Below are positions 1-8,925 of a stretch of 64,000 bases of DNA, piece after piece. Position 1 is the stretch's first letter, and each line of letters starts with the position of its first letter. The DNA lies in the NCBI RefSeq assembly GCF_040219215.1, contig NZ_JAVJSX010000024.1, positions 62,001 to 126,000 on the forward strand, given 5' to 3'. The translations under genes were made by a program, and so were the position numbers. Source of the stretch: Thalassobaculum_A sp040219215 (GTDB lineage Bacteria > Pseudomonadota > Alphaproteobacteria > Thalassobaculales > Thalassobaculaceae). Below the pieces are notes generated by a model. The model worked only from the letters and a program-made list of their open reading frames with translations, was not told the origin of the DNA and searched no databases.

Positions 1-768
1 CGCCCCGACGACCAGGGTCGCACCCTTGGCCGGCACCTTGTCCAGGTTGGCGATGCACTCGACACCCCAGCGGTTGCTCGGCAGCCAAGCGTAGTGCGTC
101 GCAAAGTCCCCGGACTGCCCGAAGTCGAGCGACAGCGTGTCGACCGCCATGCCGACCGCCGAGCTTTCCTCCATCAGCATCTTGGTGGCCTCGGGGTGGA
201 AGCCCGGGAAGTGCATCTTCTTGTCGGCGCCGACGTTGCGGAACTTGTCGGTGGCAGCATGCTTGTCCCAGCCAGAGTTCATGGCGACGCAGCACTTGTC
301 CGGCAGCGGGCCGTTCGAGGCGATCCAGGCCTTGATGTCCTCCGGCGTCACCTGGGCGTCGGGGTCGGCGGATGCCTTGGCCCGGATGTCGACCACCGCG
401 AGCGGCACCACGAGGTTCGCCACCGGGATCTCGGCGACGCTCTGGCCGTCCTTCGAGAAGTGCAGCGGCGCGTCGACATGGGTTCCGGTGTGCTCGTTCA
501 CCGTGATGACGCTGAGGTTGAAGCCGTTCTTGTCGAAGCTGAACTTCTCTTCGGTCGCGAACTGCGATTCACCGAAATAGGTCGGAAACGCCGGATGCAG
601 CTCATGGGTCATGTCCTCGACCTGGCCCGTCCCGGCAGCCAGGGCGGGCGACGCCCCCGCGGCGGTCCCGACGGCCGCGGCGGCAGCTCCGGCCGCAGTG
701 ACCTTGAAGATGTCGCGCCGGCTGAGCATGCGGCGCTTGACGGATTCGACGACACAGTGATGGCACAT
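1..768 (-). CDS. Cyclase family protein (kynurenine-formamidase-like), Tat-exported, C-terminus cut by window edge
   Basis: 256 codons are present and the frame runs off base 1. The metal-binding signature of the cyclase/kynurenine formamidase family is complete: HTGTHVDAPLH at residues 93-103 (His93, His97, Asp99, His103). The N-terminus MCHHCVVESVKRRMLSRRDIF, followed by an Ala/Gly-rich hydrophobic stretch to about residue 45, looks like a twin-arginine signal (arginines 17-18), so the enzyme should act in the periplasm. Family members are metal-dependent hydrolases of amide or lactone bonds; the substrate here is not evident. The ATG at 768 keeps the cysteine-containing leader; a later ATG 13 codons in (MLSRR) would give a plainer Tat signal. 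It is transcribed divergently from the acyl-CoA synthetase. Confidence 0.85.
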   Translation of the reverse strand, partial: MCHHCVVESVKRRMLSRRDIFKVTAAGAAAAAVGTAAGASPALAAGTGQVEDMTHELHPAFPTYFGESQFATEEKFSFDKNGFNLSVITVNEHTGTHVDAPLHFSKDGQSVAEIPVANLVVPLAVVDIRAKASADPDAQVTPEDIKAWIASNGPLPDKCCVAMNSGWDKHAATDKFRNVGADKKMHFPGFHPEATKMLMEESSAVGMAVDTLSLDFGQSGDFATHYAWLPSNRWGVECIANLDKVPAKGATLVVGA

Positions 769-937
769 GACTCGACCCCCCCGCTCGATCGGCCGGTCCC
801 GGATCGGCCGGCTCGCCTGCCCCTAGGGTGCAGCCACGCGGACGGAAACTCCAGTGTTACGGGATACGATCGCCGGATTGCCCTTGCCCGACCTCGACGC
901 TACGGTCTGCGACATCCGCTGCAACGCCCGGGCGACG

Positions 938-2557
938 ATGAACCAGTACGACACCGACCTCGACAAATCGCCGGCCAACTACGTGCCGCTGACGCCGCTG
1001 TCGTTTCTCGACCGCACGGCCGCGGTGTTCCCGAGCCGGCTGGCGGTCGTGCACGGCAAGCGTCGCTACACCTGGGCGGAAGCCGCGGCGCGCTGCCGCC
1101 GGCTCGGCTCGGCGCTGACCAGGCGGGGGATCGGCAAGGGCGACACTGTCGCCGCCATGCTGCCCAATACCCCGGAGGCGTTCGAGGCGGCGCACGGCGT
1201 GCCGATGACCGGCGCCGTGCTGAACATGCTGAACACCCGGCTCGACGCCGAGGCGCTCGCCTTCATGCTCGACCACGGCGAAGCCAGCATCCTGCTCACC
1301 GACACCGAGTTCGCGCCGACGATCGAAGCGGCGCTCGCCCGGACCACGCGCAAGCTCACCGTCATCGACGTCGATGACTCCGAGGGTCCCGGCGGCAAGA
1401 GGCTCGGCGAGACCGACTACGAGAGCTTCCTTGCCAGCGGCGACCCGGAATATCGCGGTATACGCCCGGCCGACGAATGGGACGCAATCGCCCTGAACTA
1501 CACCAGCGGCACCACGGGCGATCCCAAGGGCGTGGTCTACCACCATCGCGGGGCCTACCTGAACGCGTTGGGCAACGTCCTGACCTGGGGCATGAAGATG
1601 CACCCGGTCTACCTGTGGACCCTGCCGATGTTCCACTGCAATGGCTGGTGCTTCCCCTGGACCATCACCGCCCAGGCCGGAACCCATGTCTGCCTGCGCA
1701 AGGTCGAGGCCAAGGCGATCTACGACACCTTCGCCGACGAGGGGGTGACCCATCTGTGCGGCGCGCCGATCGTCATGTCGATGCTGCTGAACGCAGCCGA
1801 TGAGATCCGGCGGGAGTTCCCGCAGAAGGTCCAGATGATGACCGCGGCGTCGGCCCCGCCGGCCGCCGTCCTGGAAGGCATGGAACGGCTCGGCATCGAG
1901 GTCACCCATGTCTACGGCCTGACCGAAGTCTACGGTCCCGCGGTGGTCTGTGCCTGGCACGAGGAGTGGAGCGGCCGGCCGATCGAGGAACAGGCCGATC
2001 TGAAATCCCGCCAGGGCGTACGCTACCCGGTGCTGGAAGGCCTGATGGTGGCAAACCCGGACACCATGGAGCCGGTGCCGGCCGACGCCACGACCATGGG
2101 CGAGGTATTCCTGCGCGGCAACATCGTCATGAAGGGCTACCTGAAGAACCCCACCGCGACTGACAAGGCATTCAAGGACGGCTGGTTCCACTCCGGAGAC
2201 CTCGGCGTCATGCACCCGGACGGCTATGTCGAGCTGAAGGACCGGTCCAAGGACATCATCATCTCCGGCGGCGAGAACATCTCCACCATCGAGGTCGAAG
2301 GCGTGCTGTACCGCCATCCGGCGATCCTGGACGCCGCGGTGGTGGCCAAGCCGGACGAGAAATGGGGCGAGACGCCCTGTGCGTTCGTCACGCTGCGCCC
2401 CGGCAAGACGGCAACCGCCGAGGAGGTGATCGCCTTCTGCCGAAAGCACCTCGCCGGATTCAAATGCCCCAAGACCGTGGTGTTCGGGGAATTGCCGAAG
2501 ACTTCGACCGGCAAGGTTCAGAAATTCGTGCTGCGCGAACTGGCGAAGGACGCATAG
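938..2557 (+). CDS. AMP-dependent acyl-CoA synthetase (DmdB-like medium-chain type)
   Basis: A 539-residue ANL-superfamily ligase that activates a carboxylic acid with ATP and joins it to CoA. Visible motifs are the P-loop TSGTTGDPKG (189-198), the hinge-side YGLTE (326-330), WFHSGD (416-421) and the C-terminal catalytic lysine in TSTGKVQK (Lys526). The segment PMFHCNGWCFPW (230-241) is typical of the subgroup holding methylmercaptopropionate-CoA ligase (DmdB) and medium-chain acyl-CoA ligases, so the substrate could be a short or medium acid. The frame is open upstream to 854, but the ATG at 938 (MNQYDTDLDKSPANYVPL) matches where the family starts. It stands alone and ends in a hairpin terminator. 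Confidence 0.9.
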   Translation: MNQYDTDLDKSPANYVPLTPLSFLDRTAAVFPSRLAVVHGKRRYTWAEAAARCRRLGSALTRRGIGKGDTVAAMLPNTPEAFEAAHGVPMTGAVLNMLNTRLDAEALAFMLDHGEASILLTDTEFAPTIEAALARTTRKLTVIDVDDSEGPGGKRLGETDYESFLASGDPEYRGIRPADEWDAIALNYTSGTTGDPKGVVYHHRGAYLNALGNVLTWGMKMHPVYLWTLPMFHCNGWCFPWTITAQAGTHVCLRKVEAKAIYDTFADEGVTHLCGAPIVMSMLLNAADEIRREFPQKVQMMTAASAPPAAVLEGMERLGIEVTHVYGLTEVYGPAVVCAWHEEWSGRPIEEQADLKSRQGVRYPVLEGLMVANPDTMEPVPADATTMGEVFLRGNIVMKGYLKNPTATDKAFKDGWFHSGDLGVMHPDGYVELKDRSKDIIISGGENISTIEVEGVLYRHPAILDAAVVAKPDEKWGETPCAFVTLRPGKTATAEEVIAFCRKHLAGFKCPKTVVFGELPKTSTGKVQKFVLRELAKDA

Positions 2558-2559
2558 CA

Positions 2560-2590
2560 AAGCCCGCCTTCCGAGCCGAAAGGCGGGCTT
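2560..2590 (+). terminator. Intrinsic terminator after the acyl-CoA synthetase
   Basis: A perfect 11-base inverted repeat (AAGCCCGCCTT / AAGGCGGGCTT) with a 9-base loop begins 3 bases after the stop codon. The T-run is weak, so it may also serve the converging small gene on the other strand. Confidence 0.75.
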
Positions 2591-2643
2591 CGGTGCCGAC
2601 CCGGATCAGGGCCGGCGGTAATAAATGGGTGGAAGTTTCTCGA

Positions 2644-2811
2644 CTAGACGCGCTCCAGACGCATGATCTCGTCCTTGATGGCAAGCTTCTGACGTTTCAG
2701 GTCGTGCACGGTGACATCGTCGGGATGGGGGCGGCCCTCTTCGCGTTCGAGCTTGGCCTCCAGGGTTGCATGACGGCTACGCAGGCTATCAATCCGATCG
2801 GTGGTGGTCAT
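2644..2811 (-). CDS. YdcH family (DUF465) small protein
   Basis: A 55-residue protein starting MTTTDRIDSLRSRHATLEAK and ending MRLERV. It is almost entirely helical and charged, with the heptad-like Leu/Ala spacing and the HPDD...LKRQKLAIKDEI segment that define the YdcH/DUF465 family, whose members are coiled-coil hairpins of unknown function common in Alphaproteobacteria. The start is fixed by a strong AAAGGAGGT ribosome-binding site 5 bases before the ATG. It is monocistronic, converges on the acyl-CoA synthetase and lies downstream of the amidase operon, whose stop is 138 bases away. Confidence 0.85.
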   Translation of the reverse strand: MTTTDRIDSLRSRHATLEAKLEREEGRPHPDDVTVHDLKRQKLAIKDEIMRLERV

Positions 2812-2949
2812 ACGCACCTCCTTTCATCTATGCCGGGCCAGGATAGGCTCCGACTCCATACGCTACGCCTGTAGACCTGAGGGTGCAAAGCCCACCCGGC
2901 AAGGCCTTGAACGGTCGACAGAATGTCGCAGGCCCGCGCGAGGGGTGAT

Positions 2950-4308
2950 TCATCGGAAAACGGCTTCGACCGCCGCCGACACCGACAGCAGGGCATCGTC
3001 GCCCATGGTCTCGCCCATGAGCATGAGGCCGACCGGCGCCGAGCCCGGTTCGTGCACCGGCACCGTCGTAGCGCACCGGTCGAGGAAGTTGCCGACCGAA
3101 CAGTTGCGCAGCATCAGGATGTTGTTCTTGGCGAACGCCTCGTCGCTGGCCTCCAACTCGGCGATCGGCGGAGCGATTCGCGCCGTGGTGGGCATAAGAA
3201 CCGCATCGAACGGCGCGGTAACGGCATTGCAGGCCGCTTGAATTTCGGCCCGGCGCCGCACCAGCGTGATGTAGTCGACGGCCGACTGCTCCCCAGCGCG
3301 TCGGATCCGGACGACGACGCGCGGGTCGAACAGATCGGGCGCGCGGATCACGTGCCGGCTGTGCATCTCGTAGCACTCTACCGCCGCGAAACCGCCCTTG
3401 GCATTGGCTTCGGAGATTTCCAGCAACTCCTTGAAGGGGATCTCGGTAACCACGGCTCCCGCCTCTGACAGCTTCGACAGCGCTGCCTCGAAGCACTGGG
3501 CCGTCGTGCCGTCGAGGTCCTCCAATACAAGGCTCTGCGGAACCGCGAAGCGCAATCCGGCGACCGAACGGCGGCCGATCGTTCGCACCGGTTCCCCGGC
3601 CATCACGTGGTGGACCCGCGCGGCGCAGGCGATCGTCGGCGCCAGCGGGCCGATCGAGTCGAGCGTGGTCGACAGCGCGCACGCACCGGCCGTCGGCACC
3701 CGGCGCTGGGTCGGCTTGAAGCCGGCAAGCCCGCACAAACCGCTCGGGATCCGCACCGAGCCGCCGGTGTCGGAACCGATTCCGACTGTCGCCATGCCAT
3801 CGGCCACGCTGACCGCCGCTCCGGATGACGATCCGCCGGGAATCCGCCGTGTATCGCGGTCCCAGGGGTTGGCCGGCGTGCCGTTGTGCGGGTTGATGCC
3901 GATCCCCGAGAACGCGAACTCCGTCATGTTGGTCCGGCCGACCAGCACGGCCCCGGCTGCCCGCAACCGGGCGACGACCGGGGCGTCGGCCTCGGCCGGC
4001 GGTTCGTCGGCCATGACCTTGGACCCTGCGGTCGTCACATGGCCGCGAACGTCGAACAGGTCCTTGATCGAGATCGGCAGGCCTTCCAGGGGTCGCGGCG
4101 CCACCCCGGCCCGGCGCAACCGATCGCTCGCCTCGGCCTCGGCCCGCGCGGTATCGGTCATCTGGTGGACGAACACCCTGGCCCCCTCGCCGGCCGGGTC
4201 GGCAGCGCGTTCCAGCGCGGTTTCCAGCAGGGCAGTCGCGCTGGTGCGGCCGACCTCCAGGTCGGTCAGCAGGGTCGCGATCGGGGTCAGTGGCGCAAAG
4301 CTCATCAC
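2950..4308 (-). CDS. Amidase, amidase-signature family
   Basis: 452 residues with the full Ser-cisSer-Lys triad of the amidase-signature family: Lys82 in PISIKDLFDVRG, Ser160 in the GGSSSGAA turn and nucleophile Ser184 in SDTGGSVRIPSG. The 24-residue spacing between the two serines is the one known from fatty-acid amide hydrolase. It is probably cytoplasmic, since no signal peptide is seen. The start codon overlaps the stop of the DUF2848 gene (ATGA), so the two are translationally coupled and likely act on one substrate. The amide substrate cannot be read from sequence; GatA is unlikely because there is no gatB or gatC nearby. Confidence 0.9.
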   Translation of the reverse strand: MMSFAPLTPIATLLTDLEVGRTSATALLETALERAADPAGEGARVFVHQMTDTARAEAEASDRLRRAGVAPRPLEGLPISIKDLFDVRGHVTTAGSKVMADEPPAEADAPVVARLRAAGAVLVGRTNMTEFAFSGIGINPHNGTPANPWDRDTRRIPGGSSSGAAVSVADGMATVGIGSDTGGSVRIPSGLCGLAGFKPTQRRVPTAGACALSTTLDSIGPLAPTIACAARVHHVMAGEPVRTIGRRSVAGLRFAVPQSLVLEDLDGTTAQCFEAALSKLSEAGAVVTEIPFKELLEISEANAKGGFAAVECYEMHSRHVIRAPDLFDPRVVVRIRRAGEQSAVDYITLVRRRAEIQAACNAVTAPFDAVLMPTTARIAPPIAELEASDEAFAKNNILMLRNCSVGNFLDRCATTVPVHEPGSAPVGLMLMGETMGDDALLSVSAAVEAVFR

Positions 4309-4973
4309 AGGACTACCGGCAAGGTTTCGATGGAATAGGTGTGTTCAACCGCCGCCCCGGTATCCGGGTCCGCCAGCCGCATGGAGAAGCGGTCGGCATG
4401 GCGCAAGCCGCCGACCACCGGGACGGTGCCGCACAGCATTACCGTCCCCGGTTTCAGGCCGCCGTAACCGTCGATCAATTCGGCCAGCGGCCGGATCATC
4501 GCGAGAGTCCCAGACTGGTAGACGACTTCCTGTCCGTCGATCAGGGCACGGCTCTCAATGGTCAGGCGGTCCATCCAAGATCCGAGCTTTACCGGCCAGG
4601 CCGTCGTCGCCAGGACCTTTGGGCACATCTGCTTGGAGACCGGAATCGAGTAGCTCTCGACCTTGCGATCGGTGTGGTCTGAGCCGACCGTCAGCAGCAA
4701 GCCGTTCTCGGTCGCGATCAGGACCGGTTCCACCTCGCCCGAACTGTCGCCGCCGAGCACCTGAACCGAGGTGCGCTGCAGCACCTGCTCGACCGCGACC
4801 CGGTAGTACAGCGGGACGGTGCTTGGTCCTGGAACCCCGATCGCCGCCAGTTCCTCGATGTGATGGTCGAGCGCCGCCTTGTCGCGCCCGGTCCATCCCG
4901 CCACGACGCAGTTCTCGACGGCAACCGTTGCCGGCCCGTCGGGCGTGGTGAAGTTCAACAGCCGCATGGTCAT
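4305..4973 (-). CDS. DUF2848 family protein
   Basis: 222 residues, recognised as DUF2848 from conserved stretches such as GSDHTDRKVE and the C-terminal PGTVMLCGTVPVVGG, which recalls the PGD-x-I-x-x-GTP region of fumarylacetoacetate-hydrolase-like folds. The frame is open to 5039, but GGGGAG 8 bases before the ATG at 4973 decides the start (MTMRLLNFTTPDGPA). The family is commonly found beside amidases and is of unknown activity; a hydrolase or decarboxylase step acting with the coupled amidase is an inference. Its stop overlaps the amidase start by 4 bases. Confidence 0.75.
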   Translation of the reverse strand: MTMRLLNFTTPDGPATVAVENCVVAGWTGRDKAALDHHIEELAAIGVPGPSTVPLYYRVAVEQVLQRTSVQVLGGDSSGEVEPVLIATENGLLLTVGSDHTDRKVESYSIPVSKQMCPKVLATTAWPVKLGSWMDRLTIESRALIDGQEVVYQSGTLAMIRPLAELIDGYGGLKPGTVMLCGTVPVVGGLRHADRFSMRLADPDTGAAVEHTYSIETLPVVL

Positions 4974-5109
4974 ATCGGTTCTCCCCGGTGCTCCGGACGA
5001 TAGCGCCGCCTCCTCGCCCAAGGGAAGCCCGCGCGGCATCGCACGACCAGAGATTATTCAACGCCGACGAACGCTTGCCAGTCGCTGCAGCGCAGCATTA
5101 CTCTGCACC

Positions 5110-6048
5110 ATGCCGCTCGGCACCCCGCCGCCAACCCCACCGGCCACCACCGGAACTCGCGATACAATCACCGCCTTCCTGTTCATGGGAGTGGCGATCA
5201 CAGTGCTGCCGTTCATGAACGTGGCCGCCAAATTCCTGTCGACCGACTATCCGACCACGCAGATCCTGTGGGCGCGCTACACCGGGCACCTGGTGTTCAT
5301 GCTGCTGATGTTCATGCCGCGCCACGGACTGAGCCTGCTGCGCGCCACCCGGCCGGGCGTGCACATCGTGCGGTCCCTGCTGATGTTCGTCTCCACGGTA
5401 TGCTTTTTCACCGCGCTGCGCTGGATCCCGGTGCCGACCGCCAGCGCGATCAACTTCACCTCGCCGCTGATCGTGACGGCGCTGGCCGCACCGTTCCTGG
5501 GCGAGGCGGTAGGAGCTCGTCGCTGGGCGGCGGTAGCGGTCGGGTTCGCCGGGGCGATGATCATCATCCGGCCCGGTGATGGCGAGACGCACTGGGCCAT
5601 GCTGCTGATCCTGGGAACCGCGTTCTCCTATGCCGTCTACCAGATCGTCACCCGCAAGACGTCGGCGGCCGACACACCCGAGACCTCGATCACCTACATT
5701 GCGATCGTCGGTGCCGTGCTGTCGTCAATTGCCGTGCCGTTCGAATGGGTGACGCCGCATTCGCTGATGGATGCCGGGCTGTTCTGCCTGCTGGGCATGA
5801 TCGGCGGAGTCGGGCACTACTTCGTCATCCGCGCGTTCCAGCTCGGCGAAGCCTCGTTCCTGGCTCCGCTCAACTACGGCCAGTTGCTGATGGTGACGGT
5901 GCTGAGCTGGCTGGTGTTCGGCACGTTCCCGGATTTCTGGACCCTGGTGGGGTCGACCGTGATCGTCGGCAGCGGGCTGTACATCACCTACCGCGAAAGC
6001 CGGCGCCGGGTTGCCGTGACCCGCGATCAGCCGGCACCCGGCGACTGA
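5110..6048 (+). CDS. EamA/DMT family transporter
   Basis: 312 residues with about ten hydrophobic segments arranged as two EamA repeats of five helices, the standard layout for drug/metabolite-type exporters of the inner membrane. The repeats are visible as matching blocks, for example SAINFTSPLIVTALAAPFLGE in the first half and APLNYGQLLMVTVLSWLVFG in the second. The ATG at 5110 gives a short hydrophilic N-terminus; the open frame upstream of it reads antisense to the DUF2848 gene. The 3' end overlaps the end of the FlmG-like gene on the opposite strand by 22 bases. The substrate is unknown. A second EamA gene lies near 44.2 kb. Confidence 0.88.
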   Translation: MPLGTPPPTPPATTGTRDTITAFLFMGVAITVLPFMNVAAKFLSTDYPTTQILWARYTGHLVFMLLMFMPRHGLSLLRATRPGVHIVRSLLMFVSTVCFFTALRWIPVPTASAINFTSPLIVTALAAPFLGEAVGARRWAAVAVGFAGAMIIIRPGDGETHWAMLLILGTAFSYAVYQIVTRKTSAADTPETSITYIAIVGAVLSSIAVPFEWVTPHSLMDAGLFCLLGMIGGVGHYFVIRAFQLGEASFLAPLNYGQLLMVTVLSWLVFGTFPDFWTLVGSTVIVGSGLYITYRESRRRVAVTRDQPAPGD

Positions 6049-7859
6049 GCGGCCCAACCGGCGAGATCGGTGGCGACCCGCTGCAGCATCGGCTCCCACG
6101 GCTCCGGCTGGTTCTTGCGGTACGGCCGGACGGTCGGGAACCCGGGCAGGCGGTCGGTACCGAACTCCAGGAACATCGGCGTGTTGTACAGCAGCCAGAC
6201 CGGCGTACCGACCGCGGCACCGACCCAGCCAAGGGTGCTCGACGGACAGACCACGGCGTCGAGTGCGGCGACTAGTGCGGTCACGCCATCCAGGTCCGCC
6301 GTCGTATCCAGGCCCGGAATTACGTTCACCGGCGCGTCGGTGGCGCGAAGCTCCGGCTCCCAGTCGCTGCCGTACTGCAGGCACACGAACTGGACCCCGG
6401 GCACCCGCAGCAACGGCTCAAACGGCGCCAGCCCCGGATAGTGGGCGTTGCGGGTTTCGGTCAACCGCATGCTGCGCCACGAAAGACCGATCTTCAGTCC
6501 CGACCCGAGTTGGTCGAGGGCTTCGCGCATCCGGGCAACCCGTACCGGATCGGGGGTCAGCCACGGCGTTCCCGCCGCGTCGAGCGACGCCACCGTGGGC
6601 CGGAACCAGCGCATCATCGCGCCAGCCTCGATCATCCGGTTCGGCATCAGTTCGCGGGGAATCCAGTCATAGCGCTGAATCGGCCTGATCCGGGTTCCGC
6701 CACGCTCGTACGCATGAACGAACACTTCGGGAAACGACCGCCGGAACAGATCGACCAGCCGGGGATCGCACTCCAGGACCACGCGACCGGCCGCCCGGAT
6801 CGCGTCCGGGATGCAGGATGCGAACAGCAACTCGTCGCCGACACCCTGGTCGGCCGTGACGAGCAGGGTCTTGCCCTCCAGCGAACCGCCGTCCCAGCGC
6901 GGCGGCGCTCCAATTCTTTTGACAGCGTCAGGCTTGCGCCACATCGCGTCGTGGTCGACCCAGCCGCGCTCCAGGTCGCCGGTGGCGAGCCGGTGCATGC
7001 CGAGCCGCAGTCGGAGATGCGGGTTTGCCGGGTCGAGTTCCACCGCCCGCTGCGACGCTTGGACCGCCGCCAACGCATCCCCGGCCACATACGCGGTCTC
7101 GGCCCGTCCGGCCCAGGCAGGTCCGTGCCTTGGCCGAATCTCCAGAGCGTGGCGAAAGCACCGCTCGGCCTGAACCACCTGCATCCGGCCCATCAGCAGG
7201 AAGCCCAGATCGCTCCATGCCTCCGGCAGGGCAGGATCGAGGAGCGTCGCCTGGACCAGATAACCCTTGGCCTCGCCATAGCGGTCACTCTCGACCAGGC
7301 ATGATCCGACGTTCAGCCTGCGCGCCGCCATGAGCGGCTGAACCGTCAATGCCCGACGGTGTGCCGCCATGGCCCGGTCAAGGTGGCCTGTCGCTCGCTC
7401 CATCGCGCCAAGACTTGCCAATCCCTCATCGTGGGATGGCACCAGCAGGCACGCCCGCCGAAGCGACCGCCGTGCTTCCTGCTCTCGCGAAGACCACGGC
7501 AGCGAACCGCCCAGATTGGCGAGCGCGTCGGCATTCACCGGGTCCAACTGCAGCGCGGCACGGAAGCTCGCAACGGCTTTGGCATCCATGCCGAGCGCCC
7601 TGAAGACCATGCCGTGATTGTTGCGGTACGCGGGCGCGCTCGGATTCAGCCGGATCGCCTGCGACATGAACGCATCGGCCTTGAGATGATCGCCAAGCTG
7701 GTGCAGGACGAGGCCCAGCAGGTGCAGCCCATCGGGATGCTTCGGATTGGCCTGCAGCACCTGACCGTAGATCGCCGCCGCCTCGCGCAGCTTGCCGGCA
7801 CGGTGCAGCGCCAGTCCGGACTCCAGCGACAGCCCGCCGAACCGCATCCGGCTAGCCAT
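6027..7859 (-). CDS. FlmG-like TPR/glycosyltransferase, copy 1 (putative flagellin glycosyltransferase)
   Basis: About 610 residues in two halves. Residues 15-290 are consecutive tetratricopeptide repeats (for example ALHRAGKLREAAAIYGQVLQ). Residues 300-600 form a GT-B-like domain with ADQGVGDELLFASCIPDA, GLSWRS and CPSSTLGWVGAAVG, the last resembling the donor-site region of heptosyltransferase-type enzymes. This TPR-plus-GT architecture is that of Caulobacter FlmG, which binds flagellin through its TPRs and transfers pseudaminic acid to it. The setting immediately after pseI supports the same role here. The ATG at 7859 overlaps the pseI stop; an ATG at 7847 is also possible. A paralogue lies at 10047-11876. 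Confidence 0.8.
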   Translation of the reverse strand: MASRMRFGGLSLESGLALHRAGKLREAAAIYGQVLQANPKHPDGLHLLGLVLHQLGDHLKADAFMSQAIRLNPSAPAYRNNHGMVFRALGMDAKAVASFRAALQLDPVNADALANLGGSLPWSSREQEARRSLRRACLLVPSHDEGLASLGAMERATGHLDRAMAAHRRALTVQPLMAARRLNVGSCLVESDRYGEAKGYLVQATLLDPALPEAWSDLGFLLMGRMQVVQAERCFRHALEIRPRHGPAWAGRAETAYVAGDALAAVQASQRAVELDPANPHLRLRLGMHRLATGDLERGWVDHDAMWRKPDAVKRIGAPPRWDGGSLEGKTLLVTADQGVGDELLFASCIPDAIRAAGRVVLECDPRLVDLFRRSFPEVFVHAYERGGTRIRPIQRYDWIPRELMPNRMIEAGAMMRWFRPTVASLDAAGTPWLTPDPVRVARMREALDQLGSGLKIGLSWRSMRLTETRNAHYPGLAPFEPLLRVPGVQFVCLQYGSDWEPELRATDAPVNVIPGLDTTADLDGVTALVAALDAVVCPSSTLGWVGAAVGTPVWLLYNTPMFLEFGTDRLPGFPTVRPYRKNQPEPWEPMLQRVATDLAGWAAQSPGAG

Positions 7860-8925
7860 CGAGGCCCGGCACACCGCCGTCGATCATGTCGGCCGCCAGC
7901 GGCTCCCCACGCTTCAGGTCGCGCACGGCCCGGCGCCCCAGCACGCTCTCGAGCCACTTGGGCGCCAAGCCCATGGCCGGCCGGATCGACCGCACCGCAG
8001 CCTCGGTCAGCACCTCGCCTGCCTTGACGTCGGCCACGACGTACAGCGAGCGACGAAACCTCAGCACGGTCATCTCCGACTCCTGCGGGCCATAGGCCGG
8101 CTGACCGATCGCCGCCTTGGCGATTCGGGCATCGAGCACCAGCCGCGCCAGTTCCATCGGCTCCAGCGAAAACGCGCTGTCCACGCCCCCGTCGGCGCGC
8201 GCCAGCGTGACATGCTTTTCGATCAGCGCCGCGCCCATGCCGACCGCCAGGGTGGCAATCGTGGTGTCCATGGTATGGTCCGACAAGCCGACGACGGTGC
8301 CCAGCCGTCGCTCCAGGTCCCGGATGGTCGACAGGTTCGTCTCGTCCGCCGGAGCCGGATAGGCGCTGACGCAGTGCAGGACCGCAATCTCGACGGCACC
8401 GGCATCGCGCGCGGCCGCGACCGCCTCCTCGGTCTCCTCGAACGTCGCCATGCCTGTTGAGATGATCATCGGCTTGCCGGTCCGGGCAACCCGGCGGATC
8501 AACGGCAGGTCGACGATCTCCGGCGACGCGATCTTGTAGGCAGGGGCATCCAACGATTCGAGCAGCTCGACCGCTGTCGAGTCGAACGGCGCCGAGAACA
8601 CCGTGATCCCGATCTCGCGAGCCCGCTCGAAGATCGGCGCGTGCCAGTCCCAGGGGGTGTGCGCCTCGTCATAGAGCTCGAACAGGCGCCGGCCGTCCCA
8701 CAACCCGCCGCGTACCAGGAACTCGGGCCCATCATGGTCGATCGTGATGGTGTCGGCCCGATACGTCTGCAGCTTGACGGCGTCGGCACCGGCCTCCTTG
8801 GCGACCTCGAGGATGCGAAACGCGCGCTCGATGTCACCGTTGTGATTGCCCGACATCTCCGCCACCACATAGGGCGGATGCTCGGCGCCGATTTTCCGTC
8901 CGGCGATGGTTATAGTGGGTGCCAT
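7852..8925 (-). CDS. pseI: Pseudaminic acid synthase (PseI), NeuB family
   Basis: 357 residues. Residues 1-255 are a NeuB TIM barrel (YVVAEMSGNHNGD, GADAVKLQTY, IEKHVTLARADGGVDSAFS) and residues 285-345 a SAF/antifreeze-like domain. The enzyme condenses phosphoenolpyruvate with a 2,4-diacetamido-trideoxy hexose to make the nine-carbon sugar. The motif YDEAHTPWDWH is characteristic of PseI rather than NeuB or LegI, so pseudaminic acid is preferred, with legionaminic acid the alternative. The gene is coupled by overlap to the FlmG-like gene downstream and divergent from pseG; the two ATGs overlap in a single CATG palindrome. Confidence 0.88.
   Translation of the reverse strand: MAPTITIAGRKIGAEHPPYVVAEMSGNHNGDIERAFRILEVAKEAGADAVKLQTYRADTITIDHDGPEFLVRGGLWDGRRLFELYDEAHTPWDWHAPIFERAREIGITVFSAPFDSTAVELLESLDAPAYKIASPEIVDLPLIRRVARTGKPMIISTGMATFEETEEAVAAARDAGAVEIAVLHCVSAYPAPADETNLSTIRDLERRLGTVVGLSDHTMDTTIATLAVGMGAALIEKHVTLARADGGVDSAFSLEPMELARLVLDARIAKAAIGQPAYGPQESEMTVLRFRRSLYVVADVKAGEVLTEAAVRSIRPAMGLAPKWLESVLGRRAVRDLKRGEPLAADMIDGGVPGLDG

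Noticed and set aside
94..1377. Long plus-strand open frame over the cyclase and synthetase
   Set aside because: Arg/Ala/Pro-rich shadow of the cyclase gene on the other strand; no family features.
857..2560. 567-codon minus-strand frame opposite the acyl-CoA synthetase
   Set aside because: Antisense shadow of nearly identical extent; only the plus strand has the ANL motifs.
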